Positions 46,954-53,467 of a stretch of 61,073 bases of DNA are shown here, one piece after another. Source of the DNA: a virus. The stretch lies in the IMG/VR virus record IMGVR_UViG_3300022747_000019, positions 1 through 61,073 of that record; one strand, 5' to 3'. The position numbers were made by a program, and so were the translations under genes. The notes under the pieces were generated by a model. The model worked only from the letters and a program-made list of their open reading frames with translations. It searched no databases and was not told the origin of the DNA. Position 1 is the first letter of the stretch. The number at the start of each line of letters is the position of its first letter.

Positions 46954-47028
46954 GCCGGTTTAGCTCAGTGGTAGAGCATCCGCCTTGTAAGCGGGAGGTC
47001 GTAAGTTCAATCCCTACAACCGGCACCA
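46954..47028 (+). tRNA. tRNA-Thr (TGT)
   Basis: Acceptor GCCGGTT/AACCGGC, anticodon loop CTTGTAA, T-loop TTCAATC, CCA. One nt after tRNA-Cys. Confidence 0.93.
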
Positions 47029-47113
47029 TATTTTAGCACTTTAGAAGCCCACGCCTGTGCACAGGTACGTGAATGTGGTTACGACGCTTGTCCGTTAGAG
47101 TGCTAAAATATGG
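47026..47113 (+). ncRNA. Long-stem RNA element abutting the tmRNA
   Basis: CCATATTTTAGCACT starts at the CCA of tRNA-Thr and pairs perfectly with 47099-47113. Inside, CACG-CCTG-TGCA-CAGG-TA-CGTG forms a hairpin. The tmRNA acceptor piece starts right after it. Confidence 0.6.
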
Positions 47114-47172
47114 TTGTATGAAGCAGACAGAAAAGTGTTCTGGACGCGGGTTCGACTCCCGCCATCTCCACC
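47114..47172 (+). ncRNA. ssrA: Permuted tmRNA, acceptor piece
   Basis: Carries the T-arm GCGGG-TTCGACT-CCCGC (47146-47162), the acceptor 3' strand CATCTCC (47163-47169), discriminator A and CC(G). CATCTCC pairs with GGGGATG at the start of the coding piece (7 of 7, one G-U). It precedes the coding piece, the gene order of two-piece tmRNAs. CTGGACGCGGGTTCGACTCC is typical of tmRNA 3' ends. CCA is not fully encoded (CCG). Confidence 0.88.
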
Positions 47173-47241
47173 GAAGCATACTGAGCCGACTGTAGAATTC
47201 AGTAAGCATTTAGGGAAGATCCACGTTTAGTGTGTTTCGTT
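47173..47241 (+). other. tmRNA intervening segment
   Basis: 69 nt expected to be removed from the precursor to give the two mature pieces. No gene. Confidence 0.6.
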
Positions 47242-47430
47242 GGGGATGTCATGGTTTCGACAGGGCAAAGAGTAAACAAGTAGACAACTCGGCAATGTAG
47301 AAGCCGTAGGGTTGGGTAACCGGCCGCAGAAGCAAAACAAAAATAAACGCAAACGAATCAGTTTACGCATTAGCAGCTTAATTGCCGCTTAGGGTTTTTG
47401 TCGGTTCCTCGTAACAGAATACCGACTCTA
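47242..47430 (+). ncRNA. ssrA: Permuted tmRNA, coding piece
   Basis: Starts GGGGATGTCATGGTTTCGACAGGG (tRNA-like 5' half). The tag frame at 47349-47381 encodes A-N-E-S-V-Y-A-L-A-A then TAA, with the resume GCA in an AAACGCAAACGA context. The GTCGGT/ACCGAC hairpin lies near the 3' end. Together with SmpB it rescues stalled ribosomes and adds the tag that directs products to ClpXP-type proteolysis. The 3' end is approximate. Confidence 0.9.
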
Positions 47431-47441
47431 TTAAGGAATTT

Positions 47442-48056
47442 ATGAAAAAACGAAGTATACTTGACCCTAAGCTGTTCCAAGAGGACGGTAGTAGCAATAG
47501 CTTTACTAAAACAGTAGCAAGAACTCATGAATTCTACCTAAGCGGCCCTATTGAGGACGCAGAGAATTATATTGATTGGTTTGATACCATTCGTAATGCT
47601 AGTAGTAATGATGCTATCCGTATTTACATTAACTCACCTGGTGGCGATCTTTATACTACGCTACAGTTTTTACGAGTTATGAGTGATACAGAAGCCCATG
47701 TAACTACTAGTGTTGAAGGCGCTTGTATGAGTGCCGCAACTATGATCTTCTTGCATGGACACGCACAAGAAGTAACTCCACACAGCCTGTTTATGTTCCA
47801 CGATTATTCTAGTGGCACTTTTGGCAAAGGTGGAGAACAGTATGACCAGATTCAGTTTGAACGTCAATGGTCTAAGAAATTTATGTCGGAAGTTTATAAA
47901 GACTTCTTGACCGACTCCGAAATCGAATCCATGATGCACAATAAAGACATTTGGATGGATTCTGACGAAGTAGTCAAGCGTTTAACTACGCTCGCTGAAA
48001 AGCGAAACAAAGATTTGGGTGATGATGCAGCTGGGAAGGCCGGCGACCAGCCTTGA
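47442..48056 (+). CDS. clpP: ClpP-like serine protease
   Basis: 204 aa. IYINSPGGDLYTTLQFLRVM is the oxyanion-hole region, SVEGACMSAATMIFLHG carries the catalytic Ser, and TPHSLFMFHDYSSGTFG the His; the Asp is likely in the later helical part. AAGGAA upstream, 11 nt after the tmRNA. Natural partner of tmRNA tagging. Its last 13 codons lie inside tRNA-Ser(TGA), and its TGA stop is the anticodon. An alternative role is prohead-type processing, but position argues against it. Confidence 0.88.
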   Translation: MKKRSILDPKLFQEDGSSNSFTKTVARTHEFYLSGPIEDAENYIDWFDTIRNASSNDAIRIYINSPGGDLYTTLQFLRVMSDTEAHVTTSVEGACMSAATMIFLHGHAQEVTPHSLFMFHDYSSGTFGKGGEQYDQIQFERQWSKKFMSEVYKDFLTDSEIESMMHNKDIWMDSDEVVKRLTTLAEKRNKDLGDDAAGKAGDQP

Positions 48057-48110
48057 AAACTGGGTTCTTGTGAAGAGCAGGATGGGGTTCGACTCCTCCG
48101 TCACCCGCCA
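48017..48110 (+). tRNA. tRNA-Ser (TGA) overlapping the clpP 3' end
   Basis: Acceptor GGGTGAT/GTCACCC, anticodon arm CCAG(C)-CTTGAAA-(A)CTGG, long variable arm, T-loop TTCGACT, GCCA. Anticodon bases 48054-48056 are the clpP stop codon. Confidence 0.9.
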
Positions 48111-48116
48111 TATATT

Positions 48117-48275
48117 ATGAAAAAATTTTGGAGATTATGGGCAAATGCTCTCGGCGCCAAAGCCGGAAAATCTGACAGTGAAGCCGATATGGTCGCTTAC
48201 ATCAGAACAGTAATTGTCCTTAGTTATATAGTCACTAACTGCTTTATTGTAGCAGGTGTTATAAGGCATTGGTAA
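48117..48275 (+). CDS. Small single-span membrane protein, 52 aa
   Basis: MKKFWRLWANALGAKAGKSDSEADMVAYIRT then a C-terminal span. The stop overlaps the next start (TAATG). A recurrent phage small protein; role unknown. Confidence 0.65.
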   Translation: MKKFWRLWANALGAKAGKSDSEADMVAYIRTVIVLSYIVTNCFIVAGVIRHW

Positions 48276-48442
48276 TGAGTGGAAAAGGTTCTGGTCGTAG
48301 ACCTACAGAAGTTGATGAAGATCAAGCAGCAGCTAATTGGGCCACTACTTTTGGAGAAACTTGGCTACAGCGTAAAGCACGTTTAGAGCGAGAAGCAAAA
48401 GAAAATGATACAGTTCAAGAATCTAAAGAAAGTAACTCTTGA
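48275..48442 (+). CDS. Small hydrophilic phage protein, 55 aa
   Basis: MSGKGSGRRPTEVDEDQAAANWATTFG... The SGKGSxRRP start recurs in many phages. Overlaps the next gene by 38 nt. Confidence 0.65.
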   Translation: MSGKGSGRRPTEVDEDQAAANWATTFGETWLQRKARLEREAKENDTVQESKESNS

Positions 48443-48707
48443 TTTTCAAGATAAGATTCCTAGCGGTAAGCTAAAAGACTGTAGAATTTGCGATGTTATT
48501 GAAGATCATTACGAGTACCTAATCTGGGCTAATCGTAACGGAATGCTTCACTACTCTAAACCAGTAATTGCTAAACTACACCAAGTTGCGGCATACCAAG
48601 AGAATCAAGAATATTTTGATAACGAAGTAGCTCCTTTTATGAAGGAAGACTATGAAGAATCAGACTACGATATTCAGATAGGTGATTTGGATGACGTCCC
48701 ATTTTAA
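48405..48707 (+). CDS. Hypothetical protein, ExoX-C-terminal-like
   Basis: 100 aa. KIPSGKLKDCRICDVIEDHYEYLIWANRNGML resembles the small domain attached to ExoX-type exonucleases. No catalytic motif. Acidic C-terminus. Confidence 0.5.
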   Translation: MIQFKNLKKVTLDFQDKIPSGKLKDCRICDVIEDHYEYLIWANRNGMLHYSKPVIAKLHQVAAYQENQEYFDNEVAPFMKEDYEESDYDIQIGDLDDVPF

Positions 48708-48804
48708 ATACGCAATGTTATTCCCTCCAACTGAGTTTTTACAGTGGAGTATAGACGAATACGGATTCGTCAGTGTTACTTATTTAGATTTTTCGCAGGA
48801 TTAA
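48691..48804 (+). CDS. Possible small protein, 37 aa
   Basis: MTSHFKYAMLFPPTEFLQWSIDEYG...; overlaps the previous gene by 17 nt and tRNA-Gly by 10 nt. No clear ribosome site. Confidence 0.35.
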   Translation: MTSHFKYAMLFPPTEFLQWSIDEYGFVSVTYLDFSQD

Positions 48805-48869
48805 TTCAGTGGTAGAATGTCTCGTTGCCAACGAGAATGTCATCGGTTCGAGCCCGATATCCTGCTCCA
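48795..48869 (+). tRNA. tRNA-Gly (GCC)
   Basis: Acceptor GCAGGAT/ATCCTGC, anticodon arm TCTCG-TTGCCAA-CGAGA, T-loop TTCGAGC, TCCA. Confidence 0.93.
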
Positions 48870-48875
48870 CAATTC

Positions 48876-48951
48876 GCGGGTAAAGTGTTTACGGATACAC
48901 ACGAGTCTTCCAAACTTGAGTAGACCAGATCGTTACTGGCTACCCGCTCCA
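48876..48951 (+). tRNA. tRNA-Gly (TCC), divergent T-loop
   Basis: Acceptor GCGGGTA/TACCCGC, D-arm GTGT/ACAC, anticodon arm CGAGT-CTTCCAA-ACTTG, TCCA; T-loop ATCGTTA in a CCAG/CTGG stem. Same aberrant loop as tRNA-Asp. Confidence 0.75.
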
Positions 48952-48957
48952 ATTTAT

Positions 48958-49032
48958 GCCTCGTTAGCTCAGTGGTAGAGCTACGCCTTTACACGGCGAG
49001 GGTCGGCAGTTCGAACCTGTCACGAGGTACCA
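48958..49032 (+). tRNA. tRNA-Val (TAC)
   Basis: Acceptor GCCTCGT/ACGAGGT, anticodon loop TTTACAC, T-loop TTCGAAC, CCA. Confidence 0.93.
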
Positions 49033-49082
49033 ATTCAACCACTAAAGACTTACTCCTGCGCAGGAACTCTAGGGGATGTGGC

Positions 49083-49111
49083 TTGAGGGAATACCCTGAC
49101 CCTCAATTTTA
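49083..49111 (+). terminator. Terminator of the tRNA array
   Basis: TTGAGGG/CCCTCAA stem followed by TTTTATAAA. Confidence 0.75.
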
Positions 49112-49116
49112 TAAAC

Positions 49117-49145
49117 TTGATTCAAATCCCCAAAGCAAGTATAAT
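49117..49145 (+). promoter_or_regulatory. Promoter inside a second hairpin
   Basis: TTGATT, 17 nt, TATAAT. The spacer ATCCCCAAAG...AAGTA pairs with TACTTCTTTGGGGAT just downstream, so read-through RNA would form a terminator-like hairpin. Confidence 0.7.
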
Positions 49146-49171
49146 AATTACTTCTTTGGGGATTTTTCATT

Positions 49172-49519
49172 ATGAACGATACACCTATTACTAACTTAGG
49201 CGAGTTTCTTAGACAGAGACTAATCGAGTCTATCGCCGAACAACGAATTAACGAACTGGATAATGAAATGAACATTATTAAAATTAACAACGAATCCACT
49301 ATGCACAGCGTTGTGCGTAATAAACAATATATTGTAGGTAGTTTTGCCCCAGGTGCGGGTGTTAGCTTTAATCCTACTCCTACAGTGCAGTATAGCATCG
49401 GACAAGCTCGTACTGAGTGCAAACGTCTTGCTAAACTGTATCCAGGTAAAACCTTCTTCTTCGTTAAGATGGAAGGTGCTGAAATGACTGTGGCTCAACC
49501 TCGCGAAGTATCAATCTAA
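49172..49519 (+). CDS. Hypothetical protein, 115 aa
   Basis: Coiled coil at residues 15-45 (EQRINELDNEMNIIKINNE), then a Gly/Pro segment and YSIGQARTECKRLAKLYPGKTFFFVKMEG. Unknown. Confidence 0.6.
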   Translation: MNDTPITNLGEFLRQRLIESIAEQRINELDNEMNIIKINNESTMHSVVRNKQYIVGSFAPGAGVSFNPTPTVQYSIGQARTECKRLAKLYPGKTFFFVKMEGAEMTVAQPREVSI

Positions 49520-49528
49520 GGAATTAAA

Positions 49529-49821
49529 ATGCGTAAGATTGTTATTGGAATGGATGCTGGAATGGCCGGTACTGATGCCTGGGAATTCTATGAAGTTCCG
49601 GACGATGTTACCGATGAAGAGCTGAGCGATTTTGCCTGGCAGTGTGGCAAAGACCATGCTGAAATGTATGGTATTTACCCCTGCACGAATATACCGACGA
49701 AGAAGTTGATGAAGATCCAGAATCTTACAGCGACAATATCGAAGGTTGGTGGGAAGAATACGATCCAGTTAAACATGATGGTCATACTACGACCGGAACT
49801 CCTGTGTGGAATCAATACTAA
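49529..49821 (+). CDS. Phage conserved protein with internal -1 frameshift
   Basis: The first frame gives MRKIVIGMDAGMAGTDAWEFYE...HAEMYGIYP and then meaningless sequence. A -1 shift at TACCCC (about 49681) restores LHEYTDEEVDEDPES...DNIEGWWEEYDPVKHDGH and a stop that overlaps the next start (TAATG). The joined protein (about 98 aa) looks like a family seen in other phages. Either a programmed frameshift or a one-base assembly error. Confidence 0.65.
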
Positions 49822-50360
49822 TGGCCAATATATTTTTTGCAAGCGATCATCATTTTGGCCATGCTAACATTCTCACCTTCAAACGTGATGATGGAACTCC
49901 GCTACGAGAGTTCACCGATATTGACCACATGAATGAAATTATCGTCCAGCGTCACAATCTAGTTGTGCGTCCAAACGATAAAGTGTATTTTCTAGGCGAT
50001 GTGGTTATGAGTAAGAAGTCTAGTGCTCTAGAGATTCTTGGCCGCATGAATGGCGAAAAAGTGCTCATTAAAGGCAATCACGATCAGTGTAAGCCAGAAG
50101 CATATCTAAAGTATTTTAAGGATATTCGTGGTAGTCATCAGTTTGAGGGTTTGATTATGACCCACATCCCAATTCATCCAGAATCTCTGGCTCGTTGGGG
50201 TTTAAATGTACACGGTCACCTTCACCACAATGTAGTGAAGCGAGAACTGTCGTATCTACCAGACCCACGCTATTTTAACGTGAGCATGGAACGAATCAAT
50301 TACACTCCAATCTCACTAGAAGAAGTTAAGAAACATGTTAGAATGTCTAATCCTAGGTGA
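49821..50360 (+). CDS. Calcineurin-like metallophosphoesterase
   Basis: 179 aa from ATG 49821. ASDHHFGHANI, FLGDVVM, IKGNHDQ, MTHIPI and HGHLHH are the metal motifs; resembles small YfcE/phage phosphoesterases. Confidence 0.88.
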   Translation: MANIFFASDHHFGHANILTFKRDDGTPLREFTDIDHMNEIIVQRHNLVVRPNDKVYFLGDVVMSKKSSALEILGRMNGEKVLIKGNHDQCKPEAYLKYFKDIRGSHQFEGLIMTHIPIHPESLARWGLNVHGHLHHNVVKRELSYLPDPRYFNVSMERINYTPISLEEVKKHVRMSNPR

Positions 50361-50727
50361 TAGTATTGCATACGGCATTGCCCAGCATCGACCCGAATGT
50401 GTAGCGTATGCACAAGTAGGTATCACTAGTAGTGGCTGGAATAATAAGTTCCTATCCAAAAAGCTAGATGCTAAGAATACAATCATTAGTCTTGGTACTA
50501 ATGATTACAATGCTTTTAAAAGTTTTGAAGAACTGTATGCGCTTCGTCAAAACTTGACAGGTAATGTAATCTGGATTCTTCCAGCGAACGGTACTGATCG
50601 TCAAACAGTAGTAGTAAAAGTGGCACATATGTTTGCTGATAGCACTATTGTTATTCCAGAACTATCTAAAGATAAGATTCATCCCACAGCTAGAGGGTAT
50701 AAGGATTTAGCACAACAAACGCGCTGA
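50335..50727 (+). CDS. SGNH/GDSL-hydrolase-like protein
   Basis: 130 aa. LILGDSIAYG (Ser block), SLGTNDYN (Asn block) and DKIHPTARGY (Asp-x-x-His block) in the expected order. Short for the family. Overlaps the previous gene by 26 nt. Substrate unknown; cell-surface deacetylation is possible. Confidence 0.75.
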   Translation: MLECLILGDSIAYGIAQHRPECVAYAQVGITSSGWNNKFLSKKLDAKNTIISLGTNDYNAFKSFEELYALRQNLTGNVIWILPANGTDRQTVVVKVAHMFADSTIVIPELSKDKIHPTARGYKDLAQQTR

Positions 50728-50743
50728 TAGCTTAATAAAAAGT

Positions 50744-50818
50744 ACGCCCGTAGTTTAAAGGGGAAACATTCGACTCATAATCGAACGAGTGCTGGTTCGA
50801 GTCCAGCCGGGCGTACCA
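50744..50818 (+). tRNA. tRNA with CAT anticodon (Met or Ile2)
   Basis: Acceptor ACGCCCG/CGGGCGT, anticodon arm TTCGA-CTCATAA-TCGAA, T-loop TTCGAGT, CCA. Isolated from the array. With two other CAT tRNAs present, an Ile2 (lysidine) identity is plausible. Confidence 0.88.
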
Positions 50819-50835
50819 CTTACCAAAATTTTGGT

Positions 50836-50864
50836 ATTGACTTTTTGAGTTTTCTGCACTATAA
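50836..50864 (+). promoter_or_regulatory. Promoter of the HNH gene
   Basis: Approximate position: TTGACT, 17 nt, TATAAT. Confidence 0.7.
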
Positions 50865-50891
50865 TATACGTATAGGTTTAAAAAGTATATT

Positions 50892-51512
50892 ATGGACAAA
50901 CGCCAAGCAATAGTAGAATCATTAGAGATCTTTTATCCAAATACTTCTAATATTTTGGATAAATATGCTAAATCTTGTAAAAAAGCATATATTAATTTTG
51001 ACTTCTTTATAGACATTATATGTAAAGAATCATATAATCTAAGTACCGATATGAGTATATCTGCAGGTACAGTGACTAAGTTAATGAAAGAGTTATTCCC
51101 TGACAGAATGACCGGAAATACTGGAAGTAAGCCACACGTACATATACTAGAAAAAGCAGAGTTAAAGTACTGTGCTAGGTGTAGTGAAGTAAAACCTTTT
51201 GAAGATTTTAGGAAAAATAAATCTCAAAGGCTAGGCTTAAATTCATATTGCAAAGTATGTCATCAAGAGACAACTACAAATACTCAGGCAGGTAGACAGT
51301 CTGAGTATAAAACTAATAAAATACAAAGAACAGTGTCTTGGTCGGAAGTAGAAGCTATAAAAATTTTCTATAATAATTGTCCAGAAGGGTATCATGTTGA
51401 CCACATACTACCATTAAACGGCAAACTTGTATCAGGGCTACACGTAATGAGTAACCTACAATACTTGCCTGCAGCAGAAAATTGCTCTAAAAGCAATAAA
51501 TACACAATATGA
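50892..51512 (+). CDS. HNH homing-type endonuclease
   Basis: 206 aa. Middle zinc finger CARCSEVKPFEDFRKNKS...CKVCH, then HVDHILPLNGKLVSGLHVMSNLQYLPAAEN as the HNH core. AT-rich codons with its own promoter and terminator: a self-contained mobile gene. Confidence 0.85.
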   Translation: MDKRQAIVESLEIFYPNTSNILDKYAKSCKKAYINFDFFIDIICKESYNLSTDMSISAGTVTKLMKELFPDRMTGNTGSKPHVHILEKAELKYCARCSEVKPFEDFRKNKSQRLGLNSYCKVCHQETTTNTQAGRQSEYKTNKIQRTVSWSEVEAIKIFYNNCPEGYHVDHILPLNGKLVSGLHVMSNLQYLPAAENCSKSNKYTI

Positions 51513-51515
51513 CCA

Positions 51516-51541
51516 AGCCCCTCATATAGAGGGGCTTTTTC
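51516..51541 (+). terminator. Terminator of the HNH gene
   Basis: AGCCCCTC-atata-GAGGGGCTTTTT. Confidence 0.9.
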
Positions 51542-51559
51542 GTATGTATAAATATTCAC

Positions 51560-51588
51560 TTGAAACAGTGAACACTTTTTGATATAAT
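51560..51588 (+). promoter_or_regulatory. Promoter
   Basis: Approximate position: TTGAAA, 17 nt, TATAAT before the 51.6 kb operon. Confidence 0.7.
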
Positions 51589-51623
51589 TATATTTTACCG
51601 CGCAATTAACAACAAGGAAACAC

Positions 51624-51923
51624 ATGAAATATTATTTTGGTAAAGTCTCGGAACGTGACGTAGAAATGTTCGGCAGTGACGATCTTTTCGAACACGATGG
51701 AGCTTACTATTACAATCAGATCGAAATTGGTTCTAACCCAGGTGGTACAGAAGACTTTATGATTTCTGATACCTGTGGTCGCAGTATTCCAATTAGTACC
51801 GATATGATTAGTTCTCTTGGTCGAGTACTGCTTGACATTAAAATGATGCTAGTTCAAATCCAAGAAGCCCAAGCCCTTCAAGACGATCTGGACGATGCAG
51901 ATGTTGTGGTAGTTTTTGAATAA
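51624..51923 (+). CDS. Hypothetical protein, 99 aa
   Basis: Acidic; MKYYFGKVSERDVEMFG..., helical end with DDLDDADVVVVFE. AAGGAA site. Unknown. Confidence 0.6.
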   Translation: MKYYFGKVSERDVEMFGSDDLFEHDGAYYYNQIEIGSNPGGTEDFMISDTCGRSIPISTDMISSLGRVLLDIKMMLVQIQEAQALQDDLDDADVVVVFE

Positions 51924-51934
51924 TTAGGAATATA

Positions 51935-52228
51935 ATGGCAACCAAAGGAAAAGCAAAACCCGCCCCAGCAGCTAAGCCTACTGGAACACGTAAGAAACCG
52001 GTAACTCCATTTTGGTCACACACTATGATTCGTGAAGCCAAGCTGTTCAAGGAGTTTACTGGTAAGGTTGATCGTAACATCTTCTCTAGTACTGATTCTG
52101 TTCGTGCTAACGCGCGCCTCCACTCTACTCGTGCTGATTGGTCTCAGATTAAACTACCTGAGGGCAAGGTTAGTTTCACGCTCGGAGCGCGTGCACACGA
52201 CAAATATGGTAAATTGGTATGGGGTTGA
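51935..52228 (+). CDS. Hypothetical protein with basic N-terminal tail, 97 aa
   Basis: Residues 1-26 are Lys/Ala/Pro rich (like nucleic-acid binding tails), followed by a compact domain. Unknown. Confidence 0.6.
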   Translation: MATKGKAKPAPAAKPTGTRKKPVTPFWSHTMIREAKLFKEFTGKVDRNIFSSTDSVRANARLHSTRADWSQIKLPEGKVSFTLGARAHDKYGKLVWG

Positions 52229-52485
52229 TTGAGTACTATCTTATCTTTGCCTTCACAACGTCAATCTTTGCATTGATTGACGTATTTGGCCCGATTCTAT
52301 CAAAGGCCAGAGAAGATGGCATTAGTAATGTACTCACTGAAAATCCGAAACTTTCGATTCTAGTATATTTGTGCATTACTACGCTAATCGCACCTCTAGT
52401 TATCCTACCACTACTTATTCCTAGCATGAATGCTAGGTTTAGGGATAGTCTAGCTACTACGGTTCGAGAACAAGAAAAAATTTAA
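52219..52485 (+). CDS. Two-span membrane protein, 88 aa
   Basis: Spans at about residues 3-23 and 46-68, charged C-terminus. Overlaps the previous gene by 10 nt. Confidence 0.6.
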   Translation: MGLIEYYLIFAFTTSIFALIDVFGPILSKAREDGISNVLTENPKLSILVYLCITTLIAPLVILPLLIPSMNARFRDSLATTVREQEKI

Positions 52486-52490
52486 ATTTG

Positions 52491-52528
52491 CGCTGTTACG
52501 CGGTTTGCTATATAATATATACTTATTC
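52491..52528 (+). promoter_or_regulatory. Promoter
   Basis: TTGCGC, 17 nt, TATAAT within this stretch. Confidence 0.6.
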
Positions 52529-52543
52529 AACGAAAAGAACATC

Positions 52544-52816
52544 ATGAAAATCAAAGAATTTACCTACACTAAACCCAATGGCGAAGTTTCTCAACGTACC
52601 CTCGTTGAGCTGGTTTCTCCAACTGAGCATATCGAAGGTATTGATGTTAGCGGTCTGGATATGGATAGCTATGCTGAGTTTACTAAGAAACTTAATGCTC
52701 TGGAAAATCTTATTACTGAGCAACGCATGGCGCTTTATGCCGAATTTGACCTTAGCCACAACTACCGTCGTTTCGTGCCTAGCCGCATGACTAATGTCAC
52801 CACTGAGTATGCGTAA
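52544..52816 (+). CDS. Hypothetical protein, 90 aa
   Basis: MKIKEFTYTKPNGEVSQRTLVELVSPTEHIEGID...; a small mixed domain found in other phages, role unknown. Confidence 0.6.
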   Translation: MKIKEFTYTKPNGEVSQRTLVELVSPTEHIEGIDVSGLDMDSYAEFTKKLNALENLITEQRMALYAEFDLSHNYRRFVPSRMTNVTTEYA

Positions 52817-53063
52817 ATTTAGAATTTGGGATTCGGCCAAATTAGCTAAGAATCTCAAGATAGCAATTCAGATACGAGCAAAAATACAAGAAATTGCAAT
52901 AGAGTCTAAGGTTCCAATTAATGAAGTTCCTCAGTCTCTGGTTCCCACATCTACATTATACGACTTGACTGTATGCTATGAAGCGTTGTATAATAAACTT
53001 TTAGATTTAGATCTAGTAGAAACCGGCGATTTCAAACAACCCAACAAAAATAATTTACACTAA
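52809..53063 (+). CDS. Hypothetical protein, 84 aa
   Basis: MRKFRIWDSAKLAKNLKIAIQIRAKIQEIAIES..., basic and helical. ATG overlaps the previous stop by 8 nt. Confidence 0.55.
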   Translation: MRKFRIWDSAKLAKNLKIAIQIRAKIQEIAIESKVPINEVPQSLVPTSTLYDLTVCYEALYNKLLDLDLVETGDFKQPNKNNLH

Positions 53064-53072
53064 GGAAATAAA

Positions 53073-53438
53073 ATGGCAGCCACTTGGACTGATGAACTGA
53101 AACAAGACGTTATCGCTAAATACGAGGCCGCAGGTCCTACTCCTGAGAACTCGACTGAAATTATCAAAGACATTGCAGAAGAAATCGAAATGAGCCCTAA
53201 CGGTGTTCGTATGGTTCTTGTGCAAGCAGGCGTATATGTTAAGAAAGATGCAAGCGCATCTACTAGCAAAACTACTGCTAAGAAAGAAGGCGGCGAAGGC
53301 ACTAAGCGTGTCTCTAAAGAAGCTGCTATTGCTGAACTGCGTGAAGCTATCGAAGAAGCTAATAAGCCTGTTGACGACGACATTCTGTCTAAGTTGACTG
53401 GTAAGGCCGCTGTATACTTCCTGTCCGTTCTCAAGTAA
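53073..53438 (+). CDS. HTH protein, paralogue 5 of 5
   Basis: 121 aa. Divergent member: DIAEEIEMSPNGVRMVLVQAGVYVKKDA aligns with the HTH and GVY-KK hinge of the others; a Ser/Thr/Lys linker and helical C-terminus follow. A GGCGGC-ttcg-GCCGCC hairpin terminator lies at 53442-53460. Confidence 0.68.
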   Translation: MAATWTDELKQDVIAKYEAAGPTPENSTEIIKDIAEEIEMSPNGVRMVLVQAGVYVKKDASASTSKTTAKKEGGEGTKRVSKEAAIAELREAIEEANKPVDDDILSKLTGKAAVYFLSVLK

Positions 53439-53441
53439 TCT

Positions 53442-53464
53442 AGGCGGCTTCGGCCGCCTTTTCT
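53442..53464 (+). terminator. Terminator
   Basis: AGGCGGC-TTCG-GCCGCCTT followed by TTCT. Confidence 0.75.
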
Positions 53465-53467
53465 ATT

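Noticed and set aside
37891-47113. CRISPR array suggested by repeated CCATATTTAA words
   Set aside because: The repeats are arms of individual stems with varying sequence and irregular spacing; there is no constant repeat and no cas gene.
47670-47939. Minus-strand ORF within clpP
   Set aside because: Shadow of a clear ClpP coding frame.
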